DNA from: Komagataeibacter xylinus
GTDB lineage: Bacteria > Pseudomonadota > Alphaproteobacteria > Acetobacterales > Acetobacteraceae
Length of the DNA stretch: 64,000 bases
Assembly (NCBI RefSeq): GCF_009834365.1
Contig: NZ_CP041348.1
Span: forward strand, 1,766,001-1,830,000
Direction of reading: 5' to 3'
Below are positions 1 to 8,932 of this stretch, in pieces. Numbering within the stretch: the stretch's first letter is position 1; the number at the start of each line of letters is the position of its first letter. The position numbers were made by a program, and so were the translations under genes. The notes below the pieces were generated by a model, which was not told the DNA's origin, ran no database searches, and saw only the letters and a program-made list of their open reading frames with translations.

Positions 1-404
1 CTGATCTCGATCGTGACCTGCCCCTCCCATTCCGGCTCCAGCGGGGTCACGTTGACGATGATGCCGCAGCGCGCATAGGTGGATTTGCCCAGGCACACCA
101 CCAGCGTGTCACGCGGAATGCGAAAATACTCCACCGTATGCGCCAGCACGAAGCTGTGGGGCGGAATGGTGCAGCAGTCGCCGTGGCGGGTGACAAAGCT
201 GTTCTCGGCAAAGTTCTTGGGGTCGACCACCGCGTTGTCCACGTCGGTGAAGATCTTGAACTCGTTAGCGATGCGCGCATCGTAGCCATAGGAAGACAGG
301 CCGAAGGAGATCACGCCCTCACGGTTCTGTTTTTCCACGAAAGGCTCGATCATGCCGTGTTCCGTGGCCATGCGGCGAATCCACGTATCAGGCATTATGG
401 GCAT
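1..404 (-). CDS. dcd: dCTP deaminase, 3' end cut by window edge
   Basis: The N-terminal 134 residues are visible; the rest lies beyond base 1. Dcd deaminates dCTP to dUTP, feeding dTMP synthesis. The translated start [13 protein letters not shown] and the later segments [16 protein letters not shown] and [17 protein letters not shown] are typical of the trimeric Dcd/dUTPase fold, whose full length is about 185 residues. The ATG at 402-404 is preceded by a good Shine-Dalgarno, CGGAGG, which decides the start; a second in-frame ATG lies three codons on. The catalytic Glu region is probably outside the window. A small unknown gene lies upstream in the same orientation, 93 bases away. Confidence 0.95.
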   Translation of the reverse strand, partial: MPIMPDTWIRRMATEHGMIEPFVEKQNREGVISFGLSSYGYDARIANEFKIFTDVDNAVVDPKNFAENSFVTRHGDCCTIPPHSFVLAHTVEYFRIPRDTLVVCLGKSTYARCGIIVNVTPLEPEWEGQVTIEI

Positions 405-497
405 GGTGTCCGTTCCTCCGGCATGGATTGCGCGCAGGGCGTGCCCCGTTGCTGCGCGACCACTAACGAAGTGATCGGCCAACCGCAACTGGCAAAA

Positions 498-677
498 TCA
501 CGCTTCTTTGCAAGATGTATCCTGCGGCGGGGCTTCGGGTGGCGCGGTGCGCGCACGGCTCTGCTGCTTGCGCCGGCGCAGGTTGGCGCGCAGGGCTTCG
601 GCCTCGCGCTCGAGGCGGGCAAGGCGGGCGGCTTCGGCCCTGTCGGTCAGGCGGGGGGTGTCAGGCCGGTCGGTCAT
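498..677 (-). CDS. Small basic hypothetical protein, 59 aa
   Basis: A 59-residue frame starting MTDRPDTPRLTDRAEAARLA, followed by an Ala/Arg/Glu-rich helix ending ALRANLRRRKQQSRAR and a short Pro-rich tail. I recall similar very small proteins carrying an 'LRANLRRRK' segment near the ends of unrelated genes in many alphaproteobacteria; their function is not known. The composition suggests one charged amphipathic helix that could bind nucleic acid or ribosomes, which is inference. No strong Shine-Dalgarno is seen before the ATG. It lies between the Rieske oxygenase and dcd in the same orientation. Confidence 0.6.
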   Translation of the reverse strand: MTDRPDTPRLTDRAEAARLARLEREAEALRANLRRRKQQSRARTAPPEAPPQDTSCKEA

Positions 678-736
678 GGCGGTGTTCGTTCAAAAACAGG
701 CCCATCCGCCCCGGCATGGGGCGGATGGCGCGGCAC

Positions 737-1885
737 TCAGGCCGTGGTTTCGGGCTCGGTGGTGCAGGCGGCGGGCGGGACTACGGGCGTGACTTCACCC
801 TGCTGTGCCGCATCCTTCTGAATGCCGCAGCGCATGAGCAGCTCGCGCAGCGCCTTGACCACGGGGAAGATCTCGACATTGCGGTCGTAGCCCACCTCGT
901 TCCACGCCGCCTGCTCAAGCTCCACGATTTCCTTGTCCTCAAGGAAAATGCGGTTGGTGAACCAGCCCAGTGCGGGCCAGATCAGGTCGATCAGCAGCGG
1001 GGTCTGCGGGCGCAGGATGGACAGCAGGCCAAAGGCCTGGGTCACGCGTTCGTCCTTGTCCACCGGCACGTAGGCCGTCCACAGATCCATGATCAGGTCA
1101 CCATCCTTGTCGGTGATGCGCAGGGTCTGGTACGGGTATTCGGTGCGGATGGTCACGACTTCCTCAACGGGCTGCTCCTTGCCGTTGAGATCCTTGTGCT
1201 TGCCAAAGATCAGGCGCTCGGCCAGCGGCTGCTGGCCCGCGCAGCGCATGAAGCTGTAGCGCGCCTCGATAAAGTCCTCGCCCTTGTCCTGGCCAAGGAA
1301 GCGCGCCTTGATCTGGCCCATCTGGCGGCGGTGCAGGAACTGATGGTTCATGTCCATCAGGTTCTCGTGCATGAAGGTGTAGTGGCAGTTCACGCGCGGG
1401 CCGAACTGCTTGGTCTTGTAAGCGGGGTTTGCGGTCTGGGCCAGCTTGGGGAAGGGGACGGTCTCGGCCTTGGCCGGATCACCGGGGAAGACAAAGATCA
1501 GCCCGCCTTCCTCGCGCACGGGGAAGGTGCGTACGCCGTTGGGCAGCTTGCCCTTGCCCAGATAGGGCACGTCGATGCAGCGGCCCGAGCGGCCAAAGGC
1601 CCAGCCATGATAGCAGCAGCGCACGGTCTGGCCGTTTACTGTGCCCTTGCTCAGCGGCACCTGGCGGTGGGGGCAGCGATCGAACAGGGCGAAGACGGTA
1701 CCTTCCTCGGGGCGGACGAGCACCATGGGAATGCCCGCAAAGCTGACGGCCAGCGTCTTGTTCTTGCGCAGGGCGGAAGACCACGCCACCGGATACCAGA
1801 AATCCGGATTGGAATTGACCCGCCGCAGGTCGGGCGCGGTGGCCGTGGCGGTGGTGTCTGTCTGGACGGGGGAAATCTGGTTCAT
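737..1885 (-). CDS. Rieske [2Fe-2S] ring-hydroxylating-type oxygenase
   Basis: About 382 residues. The N-terminal Rieske domain shows CPH followed about 20 residues later by CCYHGW, the Cys-x-His and Cys-x2-His cluster ligands. The C-terminal part has ENLMDMNHQFLHRR, the expected Asp-x2-His...His mononuclear iron site, but with three rather than the usual four residues between the two His. Family members use a reductase partner to hydroxylate or demethylate aromatic, sterol-like or other hydrophobic substrates; none can be assigned here. The ATG at 1883-1885 was chosen over a GTG eight codons upstream (1907-1909); neither has a clear Shine-Dalgarno. It is transcribed toward dcd. No ferredoxin or reductase gene is adjacent. 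Confidence 0.85.
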   Translation of the reverse strand: MNQISPVQTDTTATATAPDLRRVNSNPDFWYPVAWSSALRKNKTLAVSFAGIPMVLVRPEEGTVFALFDRCPHRQVPLSKGTVNGQTVRCCYHGWAFGRSGRCIDVPYLGKGKLPNGVRTFPVREEGGLIFVFPGDPAKAETVPFPKLAQTANPAYKTKQFGPRVNCHYTFMHENLMDMNHQFLHRRQMGQIKARFLGQDKGEDFIEARYSFMRCAGQQPLAERLIFGKHKDLNGKEQPVEEVVTIRTEYPYQTLRITDKDGDLIMDLWTAYVPVDKDERVTQAFGLLSILRPQTPLLIDLIWPALGWFTNRIFLEDKEIVELEQAAWNEVGYDRNVEIFPVVKALRELLMRCGIQKDAAQQGEVTPVVPPAACTTEPETTA

Positions 1886-2116
1886 GTGGTGCAGTCCCGA
1901 AGTGTTCACGTTAAACGGCGGTCAGCGGGCATCCCCGTCCGCCAGGAATCAGAATGTGCCATGGGTGAAGAATTTCAGCCGGGTTGTCGACCGTAAAACA
2001 GCCCCTTGCATATGGCCCATGCTCCGGGCTGGATGCTCGGCCACGGTTTTGGGGCGGCCATGAGGCAGATCAAGGCATTGTTGCACTGTATATGACATAA
2101 TTACGGCGCAGCGCAC

Positions 2117-3346
2117 TCAGCCTGCCTGGGGCAGGGCTTCCTCATCCCACTCCGGGCTGCCCATGGTGGCGTGATAGAACGTGTCCGCCAGCCGGGTATG
2201 CAGGAGTTCATCATAAACGCACAGGGTCGCGTACTGCATGGCCTGGGTGGAATAATGCAGCAGCACGTTTTCGCGCGCACGCACGGCAAGGTCCGCACGT
2301 TCATCTGCCGACAGGTCGGTCACGTGGTGGATGCACGCGGCAAGTGCCTGCGTGTCATCGGGGGGGAAGGCAAAGCCGGTCACGCCGTTCTCCACCGTTT
2401 CCAGCGCCGCGCCATGGGCGGCCACGATCACGGGGCGGCCCATGGCCTGCGCCTCCACCACCACGCGGCCAAACGGCTCGGGCCTGCGTGAGGGCACCAC
2501 GATCATGTCGGCCAGCATCATGGCTGCGGGCATGTCCGCGCAGTGCCCGGCAAAGCGCAGGTGTGCGGCAATGCCGCAGCGCTCGGCCTGGGCCACGAGG
2601 GCGCGGCCTTCCTTCGCATTGGCCTCGCCCACGAAAATGCACACCCAGTCCTGGCCCAGGCCGCCCGTGCGGGTGAGATGGGCCAGCGCCTCGATCAGCA
2701 CGGCGTGGCCCTTCCACCCGGTCACGCGCGCGGGCAGCATGATGACCGTGGCCCCATCGGGGATCTGCCATAGCCCCAGCAGCTTCTGCACCCGGTTGCC
2801 GCGCACGTTATGCGGGTCGAAGCGCAGCATGTCCGCCCCGCGCGGGATCAGGCGCAGGCGGTCGTCGCCCACCCTGTATTCCTCGCGCAGGCGGGTGGCG
2901 ATGTACTGGCTGATGGCAATGACCCGCGCGCCCGAGGCCAGCACGCTGTTATAGCGCTTCTTGCCTGGCAGGTTGGCCGCATGCACCCCGTGCCATGTGG
3001 TGACCAGCGGCACGCCCGCCCGGCGGCAGGCAAGTGATGCCGCCCAGGCAGGTGCGCGCGAGCGGGCATGCACCAGGTTGACGCCATGCTCGGCCATGAC
3101 ATGGCGCAGCCTGCTGGCGTTGCGCATGATGGAGAAGGGATTCTTGGCCCCGAGTTCGAGCGCGATGGGGGTTGCGCCGATATATTTCAGGCGTGGCACA
3201 AGGCGTCCGCCCGCACTGGCCACCAGCGCCGTGCCGCCAGCCTGCACGATGGCCTGCGCCATTTCCAGCGTGCCATGTTCTATTCCGCCGGATTCGAGTG
3301 CTGGCAGCACCTGCAGGATGACGGGTCGGTCAGTAACGGTTTGCAT
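2117..3346 (-). CDS. GT4-type glycosyltransferase
   Basis: 409 residues with the GT-B fold. The N-terminus reads VILQVLPALESGGIEHGTLEMA, typical of GT4 enzymes (RfaG/WaaG-like). The C-terminal half has RPEPFGRVVVEAQAMGRP with the E-x7-E nucleotide-sugar motif (about Glu290 and Glu298). It probably transfers a hexose in lipopolysaccharide or exopolysaccharide synthesis at the inner membrane face; the substrate is unknown. The ATG at 3344-3346 starts the conserved domain; a longer open frame to 3706 is only read-through into the divergent gene. It diverges from a TPR gene and a GT9 gene, giving a small surface-glycan cluster. Confidence 0.85.
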   Translation of the reverse strand: MQTVTDRPVILQVLPALESGGIEHGTLEMAQAIVQAGGTALVASAGGRLVPRLKYIGATPIALELGAKNPFSIMRNASRLRHVMAEHGVNLVHARSRAPAWAASLACRRAGVPLVTTWHGVHAANLPGKKRYNSVLASGARVIAISQYIATRLREEYRVGDDRLRLIPRGADMLRFDPHNVRGNRVQKLLGLWQIPDGATVIMLPARVTGWKGHAVLIEALAHLTRTGGLGQDWVCIFVGEANAKEGRALVAQAERCGIAAHLRFAGHCADMPAAMMLADMIVVPSRRPEPFGRVVVEAQAMGRPVIVAAHGAALETVENGVTGFAFPPDDTQALAACIHHVTDLSADERADLAVRARENVLLHYSTQAMQYATLCVYDELLHTRLADTFYHATMGSPEWDEEALPQAG

Positions 3347-3518
3347 CACATTCCACCATACCACGAACGCAAAGGAACTGCACGGCCTGCGGATCAATGG
3401 GGCTTTGACCTTGACCTTGGCCGCAGGCAGGCCGACGAATGCGCTAATGAGACCTTTTGCCCAGCCCTCTTTCTGCGCGCCTGCCCTATGGCGCAGCCCT
3501 GCCGCAAGGCCGGTGCCT

Positions 3519-4415
3519 GTGTTTTCGTATGCCCGGCGCACGGGTGTCATGGTCTTTGGCCTCGTGCTGGCCGCGGGTCTTGCGTGCGGGCGCGCCCGGG
3601 CCGATGAAACCAGTCCCGCAAAAGAGGCGCCACCCCTCATCGCCAGGCCCTCATCCACTCCTCCCGCGACACCGCAGGACTGGGATTTCAGCCACTGCAC
3701 CGCCACCCTGGCCGATGACCCCGATGGCGCCCGCGATTATGCCGAGGACTGGCGCAGCCATGGCGGCGGGCTTGAAGCCGAGCAATGCGCGGCCCTGGCC
3801 CAGATGGAACTTGGCGATGTCGCTACCGCTGCCACGGAACTCGACCGCCTGGCACATGTGCCCGACTGGCCGGCCGGCCCGCCCGCGAACCGGCGGGGCA
3901 GCAGGCAGAATGTGGCTGAAACACCGGCTTCGCGCCTGCGGCGTGCGAGTGTTGCGCAGGCGGCAGCCCGCGCCTGGCAGGCTGATGACAGCCCGAAACA
4001 GGCCTTTGACAGCGCAACCTATGGCCTGATGCTGGCCCCTGATGATCCGGGGCTGAAGCTGGTCTATGCGCGGGTGGCGGTGGAGCTGGGCCAGCCCCAG
4101 CGTGCCATCGACATGCTCACGCCGCTGCCATCCGCGCCCGCCGCGCGTGACGAGGCGCTGGTGGCGCGGGCGGCCGCATGGCGCAAGCTCGGGCGCATCG
4201 ATCAGGGCATGGCCGATATCAACGCCGCCCTGCACGACATGCCCCATAACGGCGCGGCCCTGCTCGAGCGCGGCATTCTGTACCAGCGCCAGGGCCAGAT
4301 GGAACAGGCCCGCGCCGACTGGCTCGATGTGGTGAAGCAGGCCCCGGACTCGGATGAGGCCGATCTTGCGCGTCAGGACCTCGCCCTGCTGGAAACCGAC
4401 CCCGAGGCACCCTGA
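3519..4415 (+). CDS. Periplasmic TPR-repeat protein
   Basis: 298 residues from a GTG start. I chose this start because it gives a proper signal peptide: basic MFSYARR, hydrophobic VMVFGLVLAAGLACG, and an ARA cleavage site before DET. ATGs at 3447 and 3549 are alternatives. The C-terminal 150 residues contain three or four helical TPR units (for example SATYGLMLAPDDPGLKLVYA and ALHDMPHNGAALLERGILYQ). TPR proteins are scaffolds; the partner is unknown. Its stop is one base from the start of the following heptosyltransferase-like gene, so the two are co-transcribed and a role in surface glycan assembly is plausible inference. Confidence 0.75.
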   Translation: MFSYARRTGVMVFGLVLAAGLACGRARADETSPAKEAPPLIARPSSTPPATPQDWDFSHCTATLADDPDGARDYAEDWRSHGGGLEAEQCAALAQMELGDVATAATELDRLAHVPDWPAGPPANRRGSRQNVAETPASRLRRASVAQAAARAWQADDSPKQAFDSATYGLMLAPDDPGLKLVYARVAVELGQPQRAIDMLTPLPSAPAARDEALVARAAAWRKLGRIDQGMADINAALHDMPHNGAALLERGILYQRQGQMEQARADWLDVVKQAPDSDEADLARQDLALLETDPEAP

Positions 4416-4416
4416 T

Positions 4417-5319
4417 ATGGCCCGCATTCTTGTCATCCGCCTGGGCGCGCTGGGCGATTTCGTGCAGTCCTTTGCCCCCTTTGCCGCCATCCGTGCCCAT
4501 CATGCCCATGATGAGGTGGACCTGCTGACCCAGGCACCCTTCGCCGAACTCGGGCGGGCCTGCCCATGGTTCGACCATGTGCTGCTCGACCGCAGGCCAC
4601 CGTGGCGCGACCTTGCCGCCATCATGGCGCTGCGGCGGCTGCTGCGCAGTTATGATTTCATTTACGACCTGCAGACCTCGGGGCGCAGCACGCGCTATTT
4701 TCACCTCTCGGGGCGCAAGGCATGGTCGGGAATCGGGCGGGGCGCGCAGGCGGTGCATGACAACCCCCAGCGGCGCTTCATGCACACCCGCGTCCGCCAG
4801 CGCGACCAACTCAGGCGGGCGGGACTTGATCACCTGCCCGTGCCCGACCTGTCATGGCTGGCCCGGTGCGGCCCGGTGCTGCCCGCACCCTATGCGGTGC
4901 TCGTGCCGGGTGCTGCCGCCCACCGCCCGGCCAAGCGCTGGCCGGTGGCGCGCTACGCAGCCCTTGCCATGCGCCTGCGCGCGCAGGGCCTGCTACCGGT
5001 CGTGGTGGGGGGAACCGGCGAGGCCGGACTGGCCCGCATCATCCGCGAGGCCTGCCCCGATGCCGTTGACCTGACCGGCCGCACCACGCTGCCCGAACTC
5101 GGCGGCGTGCTGGCGCGTGCGGCATGGGCGGTGGGTAATGATACCGGTCCCATGCATATGGCCGCAGCCCTTGGGGTAAAGTGCACCGTGCTGTTTTCCG
5201 CCGACAGCAACCCCGCGCTCACCGCTCCGGTGGGCGTGCGGGCCGGGCAGGTTCAGGTGATTTATGTGCGCGATCTGGCCACCGTGCGCGTGGACAGGGT
5301 TGCAGCAACGCGCGGCTGA
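4417..5319 (+). CDS. GT9 heptosyltransferase-like glycosyltransferase
   Basis: 300 residues. It begins MARILVIRLGALGDFVQSFA, the classical GT9 N-terminus (WaaC/WaaF/RfaF family, ADP-heptose:LPS heptosyltransferase). The C-terminal nucleotide-binding half includes VGNDTGPMHMAAALGVKCTV, the GT9 signature. The likely role is adding a heptose or other sugar to the LPS inner core at the cytoplasmic membrane; the exact acceptor cannot be told from sequence. The start ATG lies one base after the TPR stop, and thrS follows after 42 bases. Confidence 0.85.
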   Translation: MARILVIRLGALGDFVQSFAPFAAIRAHHAHDEVDLLTQAPFAELGRACPWFDHVLLDRRPPWRDLAAIMALRRLLRSYDFIYDLQTSGRSTRYFHLSGRKAWSGIGRGAQAVHDNPQRRFMHTRVRQRDQLRRAGLDHLPVPDLSWLARCGPVLPAPYAVLVPGAAAHRPAKRWPVARYAALAMRLRAQGLLPVVVGGTGEAGLARIIREACPDAVDLTGRTTLPELGGVLARAAWAVGNDTGPMHMAAALGVKCTVLFSADSNPALTAPVGVRAGQVQVIYVRDLATVRVDRVAATRG

Positions 5320-5361
5320 CGCCATTACAGCGCAGTATCTTCTTACCGGAGCAATGAAACC

Positions 5362-7296
5362 ATGCCTGCCATAACCCTGCCTGACGGATCCGTTCGCCGC
5401 TTTGACGGGGCAGTGACGGGCACTACCGTGGCGCAGTCCATCGGCGCCGGTCTCGCCCGCGCCGCCCTTGCCATGGAAGTTGATGGCAGGCTCATGGACA
5501 TCGGCCGTGAGATCGACCATGACGCCAGCCTGCGCTTCATCACGCGCAAGGACCCCGAGGCGCTGGAAATGATCCGCCACGACGCCGCCCATGTGCTGGC
5601 CGAGGCCGTGCAGTCGCTCTTTCCCGGCACGCAGGTCACGATTGGTCCGTCGATCGAGAATGGCTTCTATTATGATTTCTACCGCAACGAGCCGTTCAGC
5701 CCGGAGGATTTCGCCGCAATCGAAAAGCGCATGGGCGAGATCGTGGCCGCCAACGAGCCCTTCGTGCGCGAAGCCTGGCCGCGGGAAAAGGCTATCGAAT
5801 TCTTCGAGAGCAGGGGCGAGCGCTTCAAGGCCGAGCTGATCCGCGACCTGCCGGCGGATGAGGAAATCTCGATCTACCGCCAGGGCGAATGGCTGGACCT
5901 GTGCCGTGGCCCGCACCTGCGCGGCACGGCCGATGTGGGCCATGCCTTCAAGCTGATGAAGGTGGCGGGCGCCTACTGGCGCGGCGACCACCGCAACCCC
6001 ATGCTTACGCGCATCTACGGCACCGCCTGGCGTGACCGCAAGGAACTCGAGGCCCATCTGCACCAGCTTGAGGAGGCCGAACGCCGCGACCACCGCCGCA
6101 TTGGCCGCGAGATGGACCTGTTCCACATTCAGGAAGAAGCCGTGGGCCAGATCTTCTGGCACCCCAAGGGCTGGCGGCTTTACACCGTGCTGCAGGATTA
6201 CATGCGCCGCGCGCAGACGGCCAATGACTACCAGGAAGTGCGCACCCCGCAGCTTGTCGACCGCGCCCTGTGGGAGGCCTCGGGCCACTGGGACAAATAC
6301 CGCGAGCACATGTTCATCGCCACCGTGGAGGACGAGGACAAGACACTCGCGCTGAAGCCGATGAACTGCCCGTGCCATGTGCAGATCTTCCGCCACGGGC
6401 TGCGCTCGTATCGTGAACTGCCGCTGCGCATGGCGGAATTCGGGGCCTGCCACCGCTATGAGCCCTCGGGTGCTTTGCACGGCATCATGCGCGTGCGCGG
6501 CTTTACGCAGGATGACGCGCATATTTTCTGCACCGAGGACCAGATCGCTGATGAAACCGCACGCTTCGTGCGCATGCTGGCCGATGTGTATCAGGATCTC
6601 GGATTCGAGCACTTCCGCGTCAAATTCGCCGATCGTCCCGAGCAGCGCGCGGGTGATGACGCGACATGGGACCGCGCCGAGAACGCGCTGAAAGTGGCGT
6701 GCGACATGGCGGGCGTCACCTACGAGCACAATCCGGGCGAGGGTGCATTCTATGGCCCCAAGCTGGAATTCGTGCTGCGTGATGCCATTGGCCGTGACTG
6801 GCAGTGCGGCACGCTGCAGGTCGACTACGTGCTGCCCGAGCGGCTCGATGCCTCCTATGTGGGCGAGGACAGCGCGCGCCATCGCCCTGTCATGCTGCAC
6901 CGGGCCATTCTCGGCTCGTTCGAGCGGTTCCTTGGCATCCTGATCGAGCAGCATGCCGGGCGCTTCCCGCTGTGGCTCGCACCCACGCAGGTGGTCGTGG
7001 CCTCGATCGTGACCGATGCGGCCGATTATGCCCAGCATGTGACCGACACCCTGCGCGAAGCCGGGCTGGTGGTGGAGGCCGACCTGCGCAACGAGAAGAT
7101 CAACGCCAAGATTCGCGAGCACAGCCTGGCGCGCGTGCCGGTCATTCTGGTGGTGGGCCGCAAGGAAGCGGAGGAAAACACCGTGGCCATGCGCCGCCTT
7201 GGCGGCAAGACGCAGGAGGTGCTGCCGCTCGAAGAAGCGGTCTCGGCCCTTGCATATGAGGCCCTGCCACCCGATATCCGTCGCAAGCGCGGCTGA
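5362..7296 (+). CDS. thrS: Threonyl-tRNA synthetase
   Basis: 644 residues, matching the usual 640-645. It charges tRNA-Thr in the cytoplasm. Order of domains: TGS (1-62), alanyl-editing-like SAD domain (about 65-235), class II core (about 240-535), anticodon-binding domain (about 545-640). Zinc and active-site motifs are present: [33 protein letters not shown], and the late [22 protein letters not shown] precedes the ATG by a suitable distance. infC follows, a common thrS-infC arrangement in bacteria. Confidence 0.97.
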   Translation: MPAITLPDGSVRRFDGAVTGTTVAQSIGAGLARAALAMEVDGRLMDIGREIDHDASLRFITRKDPEALEMIRHDAAHVLAEAVQSLFPGTQVTIGPSIENGFYYDFYRNEPFSPEDFAAIEKRMGEIVAANEPFVREAWPREKAIEFFESRGERFKAELIRDLPADEEISIYRQGEWLDLCRGPHLRGTADVGHAFKLMKVAGAYWRGDHRNPMLTRIYGTAWRDRKELEAHLHQLEEAERRDHRRIGREMDLFHIQEEAVGQIFWHPKGWRLYTVLQDYMRRAQTANDYQEVRTPQLVDRALWEASGHWDKYREHMFIATVEDEDKTLALKPMNCPCHVQIFRHGLRSYRELPLRMAEFGACHRYEPSGALHGIMRVRGFTQDDAHIFCTEDQIADETARFVRMLADVYQDLGFEHFRVKFADRPEQRAGDDATWDRAENALKVACDMAGVTYEHNPGEGAFYGPKLEFVLRDAIGRDWQCGTLQVDYVLPERLDASYVGEDSARHRPVMLHRAILGSFERFLGILIEQHAGRFPLWLAPTQVVVASIVTDAADYAQHVTDTLREAGLVVEADLRNEKINAKIREHSLARVPVILVVGRKEAEENTVAMRRLGGKTQEVLPLEEAVSALAYEALPPDIRRKRG

Positions 7297-7495
7297 TTAC
7301 CTTTGTCCCGTGCCGGAACTGCATGGCTGTTTTCGCAGGTGCGGGGCAAGACAGTACTTGATCTGGGGCGCGTCTTTGCGTCACATATCTTTCCATAATG
7401 TAAGGTCATTCCTTGCCCGCGTATTTTCCACGGCTTCGGCCTTGGGGCGCGGGCAGCGGGAATGGCCTTGCCTGCCGTTTGAATGCAACAGTTAC

Positions 7496-7509
7496 AGGAG
7501 CTGACCATA
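7496..7509 (+). promoter_or_regulatory. infC Shine-Dalgarno and AUA initiation codon
   Basis: AGGAG (7496-7500), a 6-base spacer, then ATA (7507-7509) in the infC frame. The upstream in-frame ATG (7483) and the downstream ATG (7522) both lack a Shine-Dalgarno. infC genes commonly use non-standard starts such as AUU, which IF3 itself discriminates against, giving autoregulation. The 210-base leader also holds an 8-bp inverted repeat (7414-7421 with 7448-7455). Confidence 0.7.
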
Positions 7510-8043
7510 GCCAGACCCCCGATGCCCACTCCGCCAAATCGAGAGGGCCCCCGCGTCAATGAAGAGATCCGCGTGCCGCAGGTGCGTCTGATCGATGAAG
7601 AGGGCGAGATGCTCGGCATCATGTCCACGCGTGATGCGCTGGCACGCGCTTATGCCGCTGGTCTTGACCTGCTTGAAATCAGCCCGAACGCCGAGCCGCC
7701 GGTGGCCAAGGTGCTCGATTACGGCAAGTTCAAATACGAGCAGCAGAAGAAGCGCAACGAAGCGCGCAAGAAGCAGAAAGTCATTGAAATCAAGGAAGTC
7801 AAGGTTCGCCCGAACATTGATGAAAATGACTATCAGGTGAAAATGCGCGCGATGAAGACCTTCATCGGCGAGGGCGACAAGGTGAAGGTGACCCTTCGCT
7901 TCCGTGGCCGCGAAATGGCGCATCAGGATCTGGGTGTGAAAGTTCTCGAACGTATCCGCGCCGAGATGGATGAACTGGCCAAGGTTGAGCATATGCCCAA
8001 GCTTGAAAACCGCCAGATGATCATGGTGCTGGCACCGCGTTGA
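7507..8043 (+). CDS. infC: Translation initiation factor IF-3
   Basis: 178 residues from the inferred ATA start (186 if the ATG at 7483 were used). IF3 binds the 30S subunit, prevents premature 50S joining and proofreads the start codon. The N-domain ([38 protein letters not shown]), a Lys-rich linker helix (about residues 75-95) and the C-domain ([19 protein letters not shown]) are complete. The start choice rests on AGGAG six bases before ATA. The gene ends 23 bases before a strong terminator. Confidence 0.95.
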   Translation: MARPPMPTPPNREGPRVNEEIRVPQVRLIDEEGEMLGIMSTRDALARAYAAGLDLLEISPNAEPPVAKVLDYGKFKYEQQKKRNEARKKQKVIEIKEVKVRPNIDENDYQVKMRAMKTFIGEGDKVKVTLRFRGREMAHQDLGVKVLERIRAEMDELAKVEHMPKLENRQMIMVLAPR

Positions 8044-8065
8044 CACCTTTGCGGGTGCAGGACGC

Positions 8066-8101
8066 AAAAGCCCGGAGGGATTACCCTCCGGGCTTTTTTT
8101 G
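8066..8101 (+). terminator. Rho-independent terminator after infC
   Basis: An 8-bp GC stem (GCCCGGAG, a few more A/T pairs outside), short loop, CTCCGGGC, then a run of about seven T. It ends the thrS-infC transcript. Confidence 0.92.
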
Positions 8102-8105
8102 TGGG

Positions 8106-8165
8106 TAAAAGCTTCAGGAGAACGCCGCCTTTTGAAAAAAGGCGGCGCCCCAAAACTTTTATTTT
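8106..8165 (+). repeat. Intergenic palindromic element, copy 1
   Basis: Core palindrome at 8122-8147: CGCCGCC, T/A-rich centre, GGCGGCG, flanked by an AAAAGCTT-like left arm and a CCCAAAACTTTTATTTT right arm. It lies between the convergent 3' ends of infC and the SIMPL gene. On the minus strand it can form a hairpin that may end the operon that starts with the HtrA gene. Confidence 0.85.
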
Positions 8166-8176
8166 ATCAAATCTGT

Positions 8177-8932
8177 TTAAGGTTTGAGGATAACCGTGGC
8201 CCGTGCCGTTGCGGTTACATCCTGCTGCCCGGTGGGCGCTTCAGGCGCGATTCCGTCAGCCGGGGCCATGCGGGCCATCATCATCATGGGCATGGGGCGG
8301 GGGAAGTTCTGCTCTTCCAGTGCGACCGAACGGATGGAGGCCACCCTGAGCTTCAGCGTCGCGGCTGCCGCCTGCGCGCGGGCCTGCATGTCTTCCAGCG
8401 CCAGGGTCTCGGCCTTGCGGGTCAGTTCCGCGCGCCTGCCGCGCGAGAGCGACCAGTCCAGCCGGGTCAGCGCCAGGTTTTCGGCCTGGATGCGGCCTAC
8501 GAGCGGCAGCAGCACCTTGCCATCGGCTGCCGTCAGGCGCAGGCCCTGCCGCGCCACCCAGTGCGGCTTGCGGTTCTGGTGCACATCACCTTCATCATGA
8601 TGCACGAAATAGGATTCGGCATTGATCACCAGCCCGTCGGTATGGGCGGTGGCGGCAATGGCCTTGCTGATGAGCGTATTGAGCTGTGCCTGTGCCGCAG
8701 CGGCGGTATCGGCCTGCGCCTCGGCGGTGAAGGTCGCGGTCAGTTCATCGGGCGGGGCCTGCACGGTGCCGGTCGCACTCAGTTCGAGTTCGGTGCCATC
8801 GGGGCGGGTGGAGTCGGGGGACTGGGTCTGGGCCATGCCTGTTGCCGGATGCAGCGCGGCTACTGCCAGCAGGCCGCACAACGCCACCCTTTGGCTGCAG
8901 CGGGCGGGGAACAAAAAATGGGGTCGGGTCAT
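8177..8932 (-). CDS. SIMPL (DUF541) domain secreted protein
   Basis: 251 residues. A signal peptide (basic MTRPHFLFPARCSQR, hydrophobic core, GMAQ cleavage) precedes a SIMPL/DUF541 domain from about residue 45, starting ELELSATGTVQAPPDELTA. The family is periplasmic or outer-membrane associated; members such as E. coli YggE affect oxidative and envelope stress tolerance, but the biochemical role is unknown. A Met-rich stretch (PMPMMMMARM) near residue 215 is unusual. It overlaps the preceding small gene by 4 bases (ATGA), so it is translationally coupled as the last gene of the HtrA/two-component operon. Confidence 0.85.
   Translation of the reverse strand: MTRPHFLFPARCSQRVALCGLLAVAALHPATGMAQTQSPDSTRPDGTELELSATGTVQAPPDELTATFTAEAQADTAAAAQAQLNTLISKAIAATAHTDGLVINAESYFVHHDEGDVHQNRKPHWVARQGLRLTAADGKVLLPLVGRIQAENLALTRLDWSLSRGRRAELTRKAETLALEDMQARAQAAAATLKLRVASIRSVALEEQNFPRPMPMMMMARMAPADGIAPEAPTGQQDVTATARATVILKP

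Noticed and set aside
515..1996. 493-codon plus-strand frame over the Rieske gene
   Set aside because: The opposite strand carries clear Rieske motifs; the plus-strand translation is low-complexity.
3347..3706. N-terminal extension of the GT4 gene to 3706
   Set aside because: It has no glycosyltransferase similarity, overlaps the divergent TPR gene and the family start is at 3346.
4993..7122. 709-codon open frame antisense to thrS
   Set aside because: High-GC antisense frame; composition and lack of ribosome site fit a shadow of thrS, whose protein is fully conserved.
7376..7399. TTGCGT and CATAAT before infC as a promoter
   Set aside because: The spacer is only 12 bases, too short for a normal sigma-70 promoter.
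7414..7455. 8-bp inverted repeat in the infC leader as a thrS terminator
   Set aside because: No T run follows and the loop is 26 bases; kept only as a possible leader structure.
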